Source of the DNA: Bacteroidales bacterium | GTDB lineage: Bacteria > Bacteroidota > Bacteroidia > Bacteroidales > UBA932 | Assembly (NCBI GenBank): GCA_017962235.1 | Contig: JAGCVS010000016.1 | Location: 1-64,000, forward strand | Direction of reading: 5' to 3' | DNA length: 64,000 nucleotides | Shown here: in pieces, positions 50,965 through 62,344 of the stretch | Layout of the letters: each line of letters starts with the position of its first letter | How positions within the stretch are numbered: position 1 is the first letter of the stretch | Translations under genes and position numbers: made by a program | Notes under the pieces: generated by a model | Told to the model about the DNA's origin: nothing | Databases searched by the model: none | The model's input: the letters and a program-made list of their open reading frames with translations, nothing else

Positions 50965-52194
50965 ATGATGAAACGATTCATTATTGTGCTGGCCGTTTTG
51001 ATGGGATGTATGCTTCCCATGCAGGCCAAAGGACCCAAGGATTCTAAAACCACTTATGCAAAGGAGGCCCTGCAGCCCTTTGTGGACAGCGGCCAGTTGT
51101 CTGGCGCCATCAGCGTTTTGTACGACAACGGAGTCCAGGAAACCTGCTGCATAGGCTACGCCGATGTGGCTGCCAAACGCCGCATCAAGATGGACAACGT
51201 GTTCATGCAGTGCTCCCAGACCAAGGGTTTCTGCGGCGTAACCATCGCCAAGCTGGTGGAGGAAGGCAAGATTTCACTGGACGACCCCGTCTCCAAATAT
51301 CTGCCGGAATTCGAGACCCTCTGGGTTCTGGACGAAGATAAGGACGGCATCCGTAAACTGCACAAGGCAAAGAACGTGCTCACTATACGAATGGTGATGA
51401 ACCACACCGGTGGCTTCCCCTTTGAGATCAGCGCCAAGCGGGGCGACATCAAGGGCGGCGGATGGAGCGGCGGCGCACCTATCCGCCAGACAGCTGCCAT
51501 TGCAGCTGCTTCTCCGTTATACTTTGAGCCCGGCACACGCGAAGCATATTCCAATACCGGCATCGACATCGGAGCTGCTATAGTAGAGGTTGTAACCGGC
51601 ATGAAATGGGAAGACTACCTCAAAAAAGAAGTCCTCGATCCCCTGGGTATGAAATCCAGCTGGTTCTGGCCGACAGACCGCCAACTAAAGCACAAGATAG
51701 AACTCTATGAAAGCCAAGAGGACGGCCCCGCCGTGTGGGTAGAGCAGATGGCTATGCAGCAGAAGCCCTACAACGATTCCCACGTGTTTGCATCTGCCGG
51801 CGCGGGCCTCTGGACCACCGCCAACGACCAGCTTAAATTCTACAAAATGCTGATGAACCTCGGCGTCGGCGACAACGGTGTACGCATCCTCAAAGAGGAG
51901 ACCGTGAAGAATATACTGGCTGTTTCTTCCCGCCCTGCAGGGATGGGAGGTTATTCCCTGGGCCTGGTGGCTCCCGAGCAGGACAATGAAGACGCCTGGT
52001 TCGGCCACGGCGGTGCCTGGAGCACCAACTGCATTGTCAACTGGCACAAGAAACAGCTGCGGATGTGGATTCAGCAGCGCGCCGGCGGCCCCGAGCCGTG
52101 GGATCCCGCATACAATGAGGCCGTGGAGAAGTTTTTCTCACAGTACCTTGGCCAGAGCGGCGTTGAAGCATACACAGGAAGGACACACGAGTAA
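50965..52194 (+). CDS. Beta-lactamase-fold serine hydrolase (class C type)
   Basis: 409 residues starting at ATG 50965 (ATG 50968 is equally possible). A signal peptide is followed by the three class C motifs: SxxK as CSQTKGF (Ser84, Lys87), YxN as EAYSNTG (Tyr195, Asn197) and HGG at 348-350 in FGHGGAW. Such exported proteins are often esterases, D-amino peptidases or carbohydrate esterases rather than antibiotic resistance enzymes. Its promoter faces away from the GH106-like gene with the LacI-type operator between them, so it is likely part of the sugar regulon. It is followed after 3 bases by an oxidoreductase. Confidence 0.85.
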   Translation: MMKRFIIVLAVLMGCMLPMQAKGPKDSKTTYAKEALQPFVDSGQLSGAISVLYDNGVQETCCIGYADVAAKRRIKMDNVFMQCSQTKGFCGVTIAKLVEEGKISLDDPVSKYLPEFETLWVLDEDKDGIRKLHKAKNVLTIRMVMNHTGGFPFEISAKRGDIKGGGWSGGAPIRQTAAIAAASPLYFEPGTREAYSNTGIDIGAAIVEVVTGMKWEDYLKKEVLDPLGMKSSWFWPTDRQLKHKIELYESQEDGPAVWVEQMAMQQKPYNDSHVFASAGAGLWTTANDQLKFYKMLMNLGVGDNGVRILKEETVKNILAVSSRPAGMGGYSLGLVAPEQDNEDAWFGHGGAWSTNCIVNWHKKQLRMWIQQRAGGPEPWDPAYNEAVEKFFSQYLGQSGVEAYTGRTHE

Positions 52195-52197
52195 AAT

Positions 52198-53259
52198 ATG
52201 ACCAAAATCCGGGTAGCGACCATCGGGTCCAGCAGGATTGCCGAATCGTTCCTGATGGGGGCGCGGCACGATGCACGCTTCTGCCATGCGGCGGTGTATT
52301 CGCGCACCCTTGATCGGGGCCGCGAGTTTGCCGCAAAGCATGGCGTGGAGAAGGTTTACACATCTCTGGACGAGCTGGCCGCAGCGCCCGACATCGACGC
52401 CGTATACATCGCCTCGCCAAATATCTTCCACGCCCCGCAGGCCATCAAGATGATGGACGGGGGCAAGAGCGTGCTGGTGGAAAAGCCGGCCGCCACTTCT
52501 GCTGAGGAGTTCGAGGCGATGATGGCGGCCGCCCGCCACAATGGCGTGAGCCTGATGGAGGCGATGCGCCCCACCCTGGTGCCCAACTTCCAGGCGGTGC
52601 GGGAAGCGCTGCCTAAGATTGGCCGCATTCGCCGATACACCGCCACCTACTGCCAGTATTCTTCCCGTTACGAAGAGTTCAAGCGCGGCATCGTGGCCAG
52701 CAACCTGAGCGCCGACATGCGCGGCGGCGCGTTGTTGGACCTGGGCGTATACTGCATCGCCCCCATGGTGCATCTGTTCGGCGCCCCGTGGGAGGGAGAT
52801 TTCACCCGCGAAAAGCTGGAGAAATGCGTACAGAAGCAGGAGACGATAATTTACCCCGGCAGCGGCAGTGCCAGCGAGAAGGGCATAGACGGTCAGGGCT
52901 CCATGCTGATAAAGTATCCCGGTTTTGAGGCGATGATATCCTACTCCAAAATCGGCGATTCATCGCTGGCGGCGGAGATCCAGGGCGAAGACGGCTGCAT
53001 TGTGATAGACCGCATCAACCTTATGGTGGGTCCCAAACTGGTGATGAGAGTGGGCTGCGGCACCCGCGGCGACACGGGATTCTCCGGCGGTAACGGCGCC
53101 AGTCAGAGCGGCCCGGTGGACCTCAGCCGCGACACCATTAAAGACAACATCTACTATGAGGTGAAGGAGTTCCTGGACCTCGTAGAAAACCGGCGCCCGG
53201 AATCGGCAGAGAACTCGTGGCGCTCCAGCCTCATCCAGGCGCAAATCTGTTCCAGATAG
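52198..53259 (+). CDS. Gfo/Idh/MocA-family NAD(P)-dependent oxidoreductase
   Basis: 353 residues. The Rossmann start is VATIGSSRIAESFLMGA (about 6-22), and the family EKPAATS motif is at about 98-104, followed by the C-terminal alpha/beta domain (DMRGGALLDLGVYCIAPMVHLFG). The usual GxGxxG is replaced by GSSRIA, which is common in this family. Members act on sugars or inositols. It is translationally close to the serine hydrolase and would take part in catabolism of the released sugar; the substrate is unknown. Confidence 0.85.
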   Translation: MTKIRVATIGSSRIAESFLMGARHDARFCHAAVYSRTLDRGREFAAKHGVEKVYTSLDELAAAPDIDAVYIASPNIFHAPQAIKMMDGGKSVLVEKPAATSAEEFEAMMAAARHNGVSLMEAMRPTLVPNFQAVREALPKIGRIRRYTATYCQYSSRYEEFKRGIVASNLSADMRGGALLDLGVYCIAPMVHLFGAPWEGDFTREKLEKCVQKQETIIYPGSGSASEKGIDGQGSMLIKYPGFEAMISYSKIGDSSLAAEIQGEDGCIVIDRINLMVGPKLVMRVGCGTRGDTGFSGGNGASQSGPVDLSRDTIKDNIYYEVKEFLDLVENRRPESAENSWRSSLIQAQICSR

Positions 53260-53268
53260 TTTATCACC

Positions 53269-53340
53269 CCTGTCATCTCGAGCGAGCACAGCGAGTCGAG
53301 AGATCTCTCCACGCGCCCTTCGGGCTTGGTCGAGATGACG
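53269..53340. repeat. Palindromic intergenic repeat element
   Basis: Ends GTCATCTCGA (53272-53281) and TCGAGATGAC (53330-53339) are exact inverted complements; the middle has smaller inverted motifs (CGAGCGAGCACAGCGAGTCG). The pattern GTCATCTCGAGCGAAGCGAG is typical of dispersed REP/MITE-like repeats in many genomes. It fills the space between two convergent genes and may also act as a bidirectional terminator. Confidence 0.7.
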
Positions 53341-53347
53341 TACCGGC

Positions 53348-54712
53348 TTACTTCATCAGTAAATCCAGCCCCGACATAATGTCGCGGCGAAGGCGCTGCG
53401 TCTCGTTCATGGTGGGATCACTGTGTATCTTGAGCCAGTACTTGCGGATGCGTGACACAAGGTGGTGCGAGAGCATGCGCACGGTGTGGTACATCCACAT
53501 GGTGGCGGGCAACAGCAGCAGCGTAACCAGCGCAATCCAGAACTTGCCAAAGACAATCCAGACCACGGCAAAAATAATCAGGTACCACACGAGGAACAGT
53601 ATCAGGCCGGAACCGACCTTCATGGTGGGCCTCAGCATCGGGTCCTTCATCTTGTTTGCCATGCTCCGGGCGATACGGTGCGGCAAAAAGTTGATTATCG
53701 TGGTGATTGCGAACACCGGCAGCAGCACAATCCAGAGCAGGGTCCTGGCAGCAAAGCTGAAAGGATTCGCACGCTCTACCACGCCGTCTTCAAGCTTCAG
53801 TTTCTTCAGGTTCTCCAGATATTTGGAGGCATCCGCCATAAGCTTTGCCACCGGCTCCGACTCCCTGCCGTAATCTGACTCCTTCAGTTTGGCGTTCACC
53901 GCCTTGCGCGCTTCCAGATCGTTCTTTATCTGGCTCTTGCGCAGGTGATGCTTTTTCTCGTATACCGGCACATACATCAGGCACAACTGTTCCACAGCCT
54001 GGTAATTATCCTTCTCCTCAATATTGAGAACCATTGAGTTCACCCGCTCGCGGGCCTTCTGTGTGAGAAGGTGGAGTCCGCGCTCCGGGTGCTCTTTATA
54101 CACGTCGTACAGTTCCTCAAAGGTAAACGGTTCGCCGATGGTGAACAGAGCGTCGTTCTGTATGGCAGTGTATCCGAGGTAGTGATGTCCCAGCGGGAGA
54201 ATCTTCAGATCCTTGGTAAAGTCGCACGCCTGCTCGTAGCCGAAGGCCATACGGGCGAACCCTTTCTTGAAGGGGCCCAGATAGTGATGGTTCTGGTGGC
54301 CCGCCTCAGGGAAGAGACATACCGACACCCCGTCCTGCATCAGCTTGATGCACAAATCAAAGGTATCCTGGTTCTTGTCCAGATTCTCCACTCCGGCATC
54401 ACGCACGCGGAACACCGGCAGCATGCGCAACAGACGCAGCAGCCGGGCCGTGGAATCCTTCATGAAGATGTCGCCTCGCGACAGCAGCACCGGTTCTCGG
54501 GGATACAGGGAGTGGATAATGGTAAAGGCATCCAGCAGGCCGTTCTGATGGTTGCAGATTATCAGAAAGCCCTCTTTCTTGTCTTTGGGGATATTCTCCC
54601 TTCCCACCACCTGAAGCTTTCTGTAACAGATAAACCTCAGGGCGGGCGTGCCGTACCAGTACAGGAACTTGTACAGCAGGTTGGGCTTCTCTATCCCTTT
54701 AAAGCTTATCAC
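53348..54712 (-). CDS. PlsC-type 1-acylglycerol-3-phosphate acyltransferase, extended
   Basis: 454 residues, against about 250 for simple PlsC. The acyltransferase domain (about 20-220) has CNHQNGLLDAF for the HX4D motif and LFPEAGHQN for the acceptor-binding motif. A long linker and helices follow, then two pairs of transmembrane segments (about 325-350 and 380-425). It adds a fatty acid to lysophospholipid or a related acceptor at the inner membrane. It is 6 bases from gdhA upstream, in the same direction. Confidence 0.85.
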   Translation of the reverse strand: MISFKGIEKPNLLYKFLYWYGTPALRFICYRKLQVVGRENIPKDKKEGFLIICNHQNGLLDAFTIIHSLYPREPVLLSRGDIFMKDSTARLLRLLRMLPVFRVRDAGVENLDKNQDTFDLCIKLMQDGVSVCLFPEAGHQNHHYLGPFKKGFARMAFGYEQACDFTKDLKILPLGHHYLGYTAIQNDALFTIGEPFTFEELYDVYKEHPERGLHLLTQKARERVNSMVLNIEEKDNYQAVEQLCLMYVPVYEKKHHLRKSQIKNDLEARKAVNAKLKESDYGRESEPVAKLMADASKYLENLKKLKLEDGVVERANPFSFAARTLLWIVLLPVFAITTIINFLPHRIARSMANKMKDPMLRPTMKVGSGLILFLVWYLIIFAVVWIVFGKFWIALVTLLLLPATMWMYHTVRMLSHHLVSRIRKYWLKIHSDPTMNETQRLRRDIMSGLDLLMK

Positions 54713-54718
54713 GGCGGT

Positions 54719-56062
54719 TTAGATTACACCTTGTTCAAGCATCGCTACCGCCACCTTCATGAAGCCGGCGATGTTGGCTCCCTTCACATAGTCGATATGT
54801 CCGTCGGGCTGGGTGCCGTATTTCACGCACTGCTCGTGGATGGAGCTCATAATCTGATGCAGTTTCGCATCCACCTCGGCGCCGGTCCATGAGATATGGG
54901 AAGCGTTCTGGGTCATCTCCAGGCCTGAAGTGGCCACGCCGCCGGCATTCACAGCCTTGCCGGGAGCGAAAATGACACCTGCGTTCTGGAAGGCCTTGAT
55001 AGCCTCGGGACGGCAGCCCATGTTGGAGACCTCGCAGCAGCAGAATGTGCCGTTCGCGATAAGCTGTTTTGCATCATCCTCGTCCAGCTCGTTCTGGAAA
55101 GCACACGGCAGGGCAATGTCGCACTTCACGCTCCACGCCTTCTTGCCGGGGGTGAACTTGGCCTTGTCGGGGAAACGGTCTGCCATCATGCTCACCTGGT
55201 CGCGGTTGGAAGCGCGCATAACCAGCATGTAGTCAATCATCTCCTTGTCTATGCCGCCGGGGATCTCGCACACGCCGTCGGGGCCGCTTATGGCAACCAC
55301 CTTGGCGCCCATCTCAACCGCCTTGGTTGCGGCACCCCAAGCCACGTTGCCGAAGCCGGAGAGGGCGATGGTGTGCCCTTTGATGTCGCGGCCGGCGGTG
55401 GCGAGCACCTGCTTTGTAAAATAGAGCGCGCCGAATCCGGTAGCCTCAGGGCGAAGTATGGAACCGCCCCAGTTCAGACCCTTGCCGGTGAGCACGCCGG
55501 TGTTGTATTCGTGAGCCAGCTTTTTGTACATGCCGGTCAGGTAGCCTATTTCACGGGCGCCTACACCCACGTCGCCTGCAGGCACATCGGTGTCGGGGCC
55601 AATGATTTTCCAGAGTTCAAGCATGAACGCTTGGCAGAAACGCATAATCTCGGCGTCGCTCTTACCCTTGGGGTCAAAGTCGCTGCCGCCCTTGCCGCCG
55701 CCCATCGGGAGGGTGGTGAGGGCATTCTTGAAGGTCTGTTCAAAGCCCAGGAACTTGAGCATGCCGGGGGTTACGGCACGGTGGAAGCGGAGACCTCCCT
55801 TGTACGGGCCGATTGCAGAGTTGAACTGCACACGGAAGCCGGTGTTGGTCTGTATCTGACCCTGGTCATCTACCCATGTCACCCTGAAAGAGAGGATGCG
55901 GTCGGGTTCTACCATACGCTCTACAATACGGTTCTTTTCAAATTCGGGATGCTCGTTATAAACTTCCTCTACAGACTCCAGCACCTCGCGGACAGCCTGC
56001 AGATACTCCGGCTCGTAAGGATACTTACGCTCCAGAGTAGCCATTACCTGAGAAACTTTCAT
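54719..56062 (-). CDS. gdhA: NADP-type glutamate dehydrogenase
   Basis: 447 residues, standard for the hexameric bacterial enzyme. GPYKGGLRFH and TTLPMGGGKGGSDFDPKGK (with the catalytic Lys) are the substrate-binding motifs; ALSGFGNVAWGAATKAVEMG is the nucleotide-binding turn. It makes glutamate from 2-oxoglutarate and ammonia, a main nitrogen entry in Bacteroidota. It starts 28 bases after the GH123-like gene, which may share its promoter; no clear own promoter is seen. Confidence 0.96.
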   Translation of the reverse strand: MKVSQVMATLERKYPYEPEYLQAVREVLESVEEVYNEHPEFEKNRIVERMVEPDRILSFRVTWVDDQGQIQTNTGFRVQFNSAIGPYKGGLRFHRAVTPGMLKFLGFEQTFKNALTTLPMGGGKGGSDFDPKGKSDAEIMRFCQAFMLELWKIIGPDTDVPAGDVGVGAREIGYLTGMYKKLAHEYNTGVLTGKGLNWGGSILRPEATGFGALYFTKQVLATAGRDIKGHTIALSGFGNVAWGAATKAVEMGAKVVAISGPDGVCEIPGGIDKEMIDYMLVMRASNRDQVSMMADRFPDKAKFTPGKKAWSVKCDIALPCAFQNELDEDDAKQLIANGTFCCCEVSNMGCRPEAIKAFQNAGVIFAPGKAVNAGGVATSGLEMTQNASHISWTGAEVDAKLHQIMSSIHEQCVKYGTQPDGHIDYVKGANIAGFMKVAVAMLEQGVI

Positions 56063-56090
56063 GATACTAATATTGTTGTTATTTGTTGTT

Positions 56091-57875
56091 CTAGAATGTA
56101 TTCAGAATAGCTTTCGCCTCGTTCACGTATTTGTCGGCGCCGCCAAACCACAGGTTGGCGTGGGTAAACTTCTCTATGGCATCCTCCAGCTTTTTGAGTT
56201 TCTTGGGCTGGGATGCGTACTCCTCGCGGAGAATCTTCACCTTCTCATAGTCCTGGATGCCCTCCACAAAGCGCTCCCAGCGGACGGAAGACCATCCCTG
56301 AGGATAAACCAGATATACGTCGCCGCTGGTGAGGTTGTACCAGCGGGTATCCACCATCGGCTCCTTGTTCCAGCTGTTGTATGCCCAGCGCAGGTAGCCG
56401 TCGTAATGGTTACGGAGGGCGTACCAGCCCAGCGCCGCCGACTCTGCCAGCGGCGAGATGGTGAAGGTGTTGGGATGTCCCTCGCCGCAGCAGGTATAGA
56501 AGGTGGTTATCTTACCTTCGCCGTGACGACGGTCGTTTATGGCGCGGCCGTCGGTCTTTACAAAGTAATCGTCGTCCACAGCCAGGCCTATGCAGTAATC
56601 GGCCAGCTGCGCCTCCAGCTCGGGGTGATAGTTGCCCGCCAGGGAGAACTTGAAGGCGGGGTCGGCCTCATGCGCCACTGCCATCACCTTGAGCATCACC
56701 TCCACGCCGCGCTCGTCCACCGCCAGGAAGGTCTTGTCGAACCAACCCTTGGTGCGCAGATGGTCTGCAAAGCTCTTCAGCAGCGGAATCCAGAGGGCGC
56801 GGTATGCATCGTCGCCATAATCGAACTGGACGAAGCGCTGCGAATCGGTGGCCACGTCGTAATATCTGAAGCGGGTCTGCCAGGGGGCTATGGTAAAGCA
56901 GTTTATCTGCTCCGTAATGCCGCAGGAGGCCATGAATTCCACCCAGCGGTCAAAGATGTCATAGTTGTATGTGGTGCTGCCGTCCAGCTGTTTGGTGACC
57001 TGCACCATGGTCTGGAAAAGATCCAGCGTCTGCGGGCCCCAGCAGTCATACATCAGTGTGGCGGTAACGACCTTTTCGCCGCCCTGGGCCAGCTGGGTCA
57101 TCAGCGGACGCATCAGCTCCAGATGGGCATCGCTCCAGGGCTCCACGCCAAAGTAGCGCGCCACCGCATACGGGTTCTGCCAGAGGTCCAGATGGAAACT
57201 CCAGTGCGCCGGCTTGGGGAGCACGCGGTCGCGCACCTCAACGGCGAAAGCGATTTTCAGGGGTTTCTTGAGCTCCTTTGCGGAGAGTTTCACGGTACCC
57301 TTATATGTGCCGGGAGTGGCGCTTTGAGGTACCCAGACCTCTATCCACGCGGGGCGTGCGGTCTTGGCCTCAACCTGCGCCATTGCCGGACCCAGGATTG
57401 CCTCCGGAACCAGCACGGAATCGCGCTTGCTCTGGTCAAAGCCACCCATATCTGCGGGGAAATAACCCCTCTGGCCATCTTCCGCACCCAGGCAGTCGCC
57501 AATCACGTAGCGTTCAAAACCGACCTTGATATCGGAGTTCTTGATGACATTCTTGCGAAACGACAGGTCAGATACCTCTAAGACGACGTCGTGCAGCTCT
57601 TCCGGAGTCCAGAGCACCGGCTGGAAGCTGACGCGCTCTCCGCGCCAGGCCACCTGCTTTGCGACCTTCACCGGCTTGATAACCGGCACGGATGTCTTCT
57701 CATAGCGCACGTCCAGACTGCCCCACGCAAAGCCGGGCGCCTTGACAGCAGCCCACGCAGCATCAGGCGTAAAGGGGAGCTGCACCTCGGGCAAATTCTC
57801 AACAGGGGTAAAACTCTGGGCGCCAAGACCCACCGCGGTGAGCAGCAGCGCAACGGACACTAACAGTTTTCTCAT
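56091..57875 (-). CDS. GH123-like protein with Asp-Glu dyad
   Basis: 594 residues: signal peptide (MRKLLVSVALLLTAVGLGA, then Gln20 as mature start), two N-terminal beta domains (about 25-215) and a barrel (about 220-560) of the DUF4091 type, with HWSFHLDLWQNPYAVAR at the start, Asp387-Glu388 in FLAVDERGVE and NSWNKEPMVDTRW late. In GH123 N-acetyl-beta-galactosaminidases the matching Asp-Glu pair performs substrate-assisted catalysis. The length and layout agree with that family. A possible weak LacI-like site lies in its leader. Confidence 0.78.
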   Translation of the reverse strand: MRKLLVSVALLLTAVGLGAQSFTPVENLPEVQLPFTPDAAWAAVKAPGFAWGSLDVRYEKTSVPVIKPVKVAKQVAWRGERVSFQPVLWTPEELHDVVLEVSDLSFRKNVIKNSDIKVGFERYVIGDCLGAEDGQRGYFPADMGGFDQSKRDSVLVPEAILGPAMAQVEAKTARPAWIEVWVPQSATPGTYKGTVKLSAKELKKPLKIAFAVEVRDRVLPKPAHWSFHLDLWQNPYAVARYFGVEPWSDAHLELMRPLMTQLAQGGEKVVTATLMYDCWGPQTLDLFQTMVQVTKQLDGSTTYNYDIFDRWVEFMASCGITEQINCFTIAPWQTRFRYYDVATDSQRFVQFDYGDDAYRALWIPLLKSFADHLRTKGWFDKTFLAVDERGVEVMLKVMAVAHEADPAFKFSLAGNYHPELEAQLADYCIGLAVDDDYFVKTDGRAINDRRHGEGKITTFYTCCGEGHPNTFTISPLAESAALGWYALRNHYDGYLRWAYNSWNKEPMVDTRWYNLTSGDVYLVYPQGWSSVRWERFVEGIQDYEKVKILREEYASQPKKLKKLEDAIEKFTHANLWFGGADKYVNEAKAILNTF

Positions 57876-57880
57876 ATATC

Positions 57881-57903
57881 AGCAGAATCGGTTTAATTCT
57901 GCT
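57881..57903. promoter_or_regulatory. Inverted repeat in the leader of the GH123-like gene
   Basis: AGCAGAAT (57881-57888) and ATTCTGCT (57896-57903) are perfect inverted complements around a 7-base centre. Around the central CG it agrees with the second LacI-type operator at about 12 of 16 positions. A hairpin in the 5' UTR is the alternative. Confidence 0.4.
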
Positions 57904-57918
57904 AATATAGCAAAAATT

Positions 57919-60027
<2,109 letters not shown>

Positions 60028-60105
60028 TGTAATTTTCTCCTTTGCCTAAGGTTAACTCAACTTATTTGCCATTCCGTTTTTTCTGCCAATTTGTCATAAA
60101 AATGA

Positions 60106-60113
60106 TATATTTG
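60106..60113 (+). promoter_or_regulatory. -7 element of the stand-alone DEP-motif gene
   Basis: TATATTTG matches TAnnTTTG, 18 bases before the ATG at 60131. It lies in the spacer shared with the divergent clpB gene. Confidence 0.6.
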
Positions 60114-60130
60114 TGCATCAAACAAAACTT

Positions 60131-61450
60131 ATGAAAAAAGTCCTTTACATCGCCCTGATCGCTGCCGCAACCTGTTTGTGGCCGGCGTTTGACGCCTTCT
60201 GCCAGAACCGTCCCGAATATGTCACCAAGCACGCCCGTATGGACCGCAGCCGCATCAACATCGGCACCTACCATCTGGCGGGATACGCCCGTACGGAGAC
60301 CCATATCAAGGAGTTGGCGGAGTGCGGAATAGACTTTGTGATGTACATGAACAACGAGCCGGCGACCCTGGACCTGTTTGAGAAATACGGTGTGGGAGCC
60401 ATAATCGTGGGCACCGTGCCTCTGTGGTGGGGCGGATTCGGCGACAACGCCGGCACCCTGGAGGCGACCCATCCGCTGAATAAATATACCGAGGCCGCCG
60501 CCAACTTCAAGGACCATCCGGCAATCTGGGGCATCGCCATCGGCGACGAACCCTCCTGCCTCGATTTCCCCTATTACAACAAGGTCGTGCGGGCGGTGGA
60601 AGAGGGCTTCCCCAACCAGTTCGCCCACCTTAACCTGCATCCAACTTACGCGCCGGGGCCCAGGCGGGAGAACGACCCCACCAGCGGTTCGCTGGGCGCC
60701 GCGACTTATCAGGAATATATCGATTCTTACTGCGAGAACATCCCCTGCGACTATATCGCGTATGATTTTTACTATCAGCACGGCGGAGTGCCGCTGGATC
60801 TGGCCAACATGCGCATTGTGGCCGACGCCTGCCTTGCCACCGGCCGCAGCATGTGGCCCACCCTGCAGGTGAACAGCAACAAGGTGGAGGAGTGGATTTC
60901 CCTGAACCAGCTCCGTTTCCAGGCCTATTCCGCGATGGCTTTCGGCGCGGAGAACATCACCTGGGCCTGCTACACATGGGGTTGGTGGTACAATCAGGTG
61001 CTCTTTGGCAACGGAGACAAGACCCAGCAGTACGACAAGCTCAAGACGGTTAACGCGGAGATTCACGCCTTCTCTCCCAGATACATGAAATACCGCCGGA
61101 TTGCTACCTCCTGCGTGGGCTTCGAAGGCACCGACATGCTGGAGGGGAGCGGGATGGAGAATGTTGAAGTCTATAACGACAAAACTTTCAAGAATCTCAC
61201 CGCCGGCTGCCCCCTGATTGTGGGCGAGATGACCGCGCGCGACGGCGGACGCTCCCGCGCCCTGTTTGTCTGCGTTTCGGACGACCCGTACGACAAGAAT
61301 CCACAGACCCATACCCTGAGCTTAAAATGCCGCCGGAAGATATCGGTAATGAGCAATGAAGGGCCCGTGGAGGTGAAGCGCAAATGCGGCGGCCGCTACA
61401 AGATTCAAGTTGCTTCCAACCAGGGACTTCTGATAGAAGTTGAGCGATAG
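60131..61450 (+). CDS. Stand-alone DEP-motif TIM-barrel protein
   Basis: 439 residues from ATG 60131, after the -7 element. The signal peptide ends near AFC/QN, so the mature protein may begin with Gln. The barrel (about 42-340) has IWGIAIGDEPSCL (Asp139-Glu140), HLNLHPTYAPG, DYIAYDFYYQHGG and AFGAENITWACYTW. It is a distant relative of the six array proteins: at the position of their AYGAQVxQFF strand it has AFGAENITWA, with a Glu where they have Gln. C-terminal beta domain about 350-439. The substrate is unknown. Confidence 0.68.
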   Translation: MKKVLYIALIAAATCLWPAFDAFCQNRPEYVTKHARMDRSRINIGTYHLAGYARTETHIKELAECGIDFVMYMNNEPATLDLFEKYGVGAIIVGTVPLWWGGFGDNAGTLEATHPLNKYTEAAANFKDHPAIWGIAIGDEPSCLDFPYYNKVVRAVEEGFPNQFAHLNLHPTYAPGPRRENDPTSGSLGAATYQEYIDSYCENIPCDYIAYDFYYQHGGVPLDLANMRIVADACLATGRSMWPTLQVNSNKVEEWISLNQLRFQAYSAMAFGAENITWACYTWGWWYNQVLFGNGDKTQQYDKLKTVNAEIHAFSPRYMKYRRIATSCVGFEGTDMLEGSGMENVEVYNDKTFKNLTAGCPLIVGEMTARDGGRSRALFVCVSDDPYDKNPQTHTLSLKCRRKISVMSNEGPVEVKRKCGGRYKIQVASNQGLLIEVER

Positions 61451-61471
61451 CGGCGAATCGGTTCTATTTGT

Positions 61472-61479
61472 TATATTTG
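61472..61479 (+). promoter_or_regulatory. -7 element of the endonuclease gene
   Basis: TATATTTG matches TAnnTTTG, 24 bases before the ATG at 61503. Confidence 0.6.
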
Positions 61480-61502
61480 CATTAGAATAAATCCTCTCTA
61501 GC

Positions 61503-62267
61503 ATGAAACGGCTGTTCAGATATTTTGCTTTGTCGCTGCTGCTCTCGCTATCTGCATGCGGCATCTTCAGAAACTCCGCGGACATCTCTTACCGCAGGAT
61601 GCTCCCTTCGCAGATGAACGACATCCCGGACCAGCTGATATCCCGCAAGGGTTACACCCTCTCTTACAACTGCGAGACAAAGCTCCCCAACTGGGTGTTC
61701 TGGCACCTTAGCGCGGAGCATGCCACTGGTGATGTAGCCCGTCCGATAGCAGCCTATCATGTTGACAGCAAGGTGCCCAAACCCCGCGCCACCGGTGCCG
61801 ATTACCGGCGCAGCGGATACTCCCGCGGACACATGTGCCCCGCCGGCGACAACAAGTGGGACAAGAAGGCGATGTACGAATCGTTTGCATATTCCAACAT
61901 CTGCCCCCAGAAAAGCCAGTGCAATTCCGGCGTCTGGAACGCGATAGAGACCATGTGCCGCGAGTGGGCCAAGGAATACGGCGACGTGTATATCGTTTCC
62001 GGACCCATCGTTAAGAAATTCCCCGACATGCTGGGCAAGAACCAGGTGGCTGTACCGGAAGCCTTCTTCAAGGTGGTGGTATGCCTGAACGGCCGCAAGA
62101 AGGGCATCGGATTCATCTGTGACAACACCGACCTGCACCAGACAATGCGCCAGTGCGTGGTTACCATAGAGGAGATTGAGGACATTACCGGAATCAATTT
62201 CTTCCCCAATTTCAACGAGCGCGACCGCATGGATGTTGAGATGAAGGCCAACCTGCGGGACTGGTAA
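61503..62267 (+). CDS. DNA/RNA non-specific endonuclease (NUC1 type), lipoprotein
   Basis: 254 residues: lipobox LSLSAC (Cys19). The NUC1 active site is SGYSRGHMCPAGDNKW with His110 as general base, and the Mg2+-binding Asn is in FAYSNICPQ (Asn132). The first residue of the usual DRGH is Ser, a frequent variant in Bacteroidota. EWAKEYGDVYIVSGPIV and FFKVVVCLNGRKKGIGFI are conserved fold strands. It probably degrades extracellular nucleic acid at the outer membrane for nucleotide scavenging. Confidence 0.9.
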   Translation: MKRLFRYFALSLLLSLSACGIFRNSADISYRRMLPSQMNDIPDQLISRKGYTLSYNCETKLPNWVFWHLSAEHATGDVARPIAAYHVDSKVPKPRATGADYRRSGYSRGHMCPAGDNKWDKKAMYESFAYSNICPQKSQCNSGVWNAIETMCREWAKEYGDVYIVSGPIVKKFPDMLGKNQVAVPEAFFKVVVCLNGRKKGIGFICDNTDLHQTMRQCVVTIEEIEDITGINFFPNFNERDRMDVEMKANLRDW

Positions 62268-62281
62268 TTCACTCAAAAAAC

Positions 62282-62310
62282 TTTGTTTTTTGTATTTTTT
62301 TATATCTTTG
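62282..62310 (+). promoter_or_regulatory. Promoter of the fimbrillin-like gene
   Basis: -33 TTTG (62282-62285), 17-base spacer, -7 TATCTTTG (62303-62310). Transcription should begin near 62316, about 30 bases before the GTG start. Confidence 0.65.
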
Positions 62311-62344
62311 AAGGATTATACACTTAATCGGCGATAAAAGCACC

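Noticed and set aside
56061-57581. A 506-codon plus-strand frame opposite the GH123-like gene
   Set aside because: Antisense shadow of a gene with clear signal peptide and catalytic motif.
60062-61312. A 416-codon minus-strand frame opposite the stand-alone DEP gene
   Set aside because: Antisense shadow; the plus-strand gene has promoter, signal peptide and family motifs.
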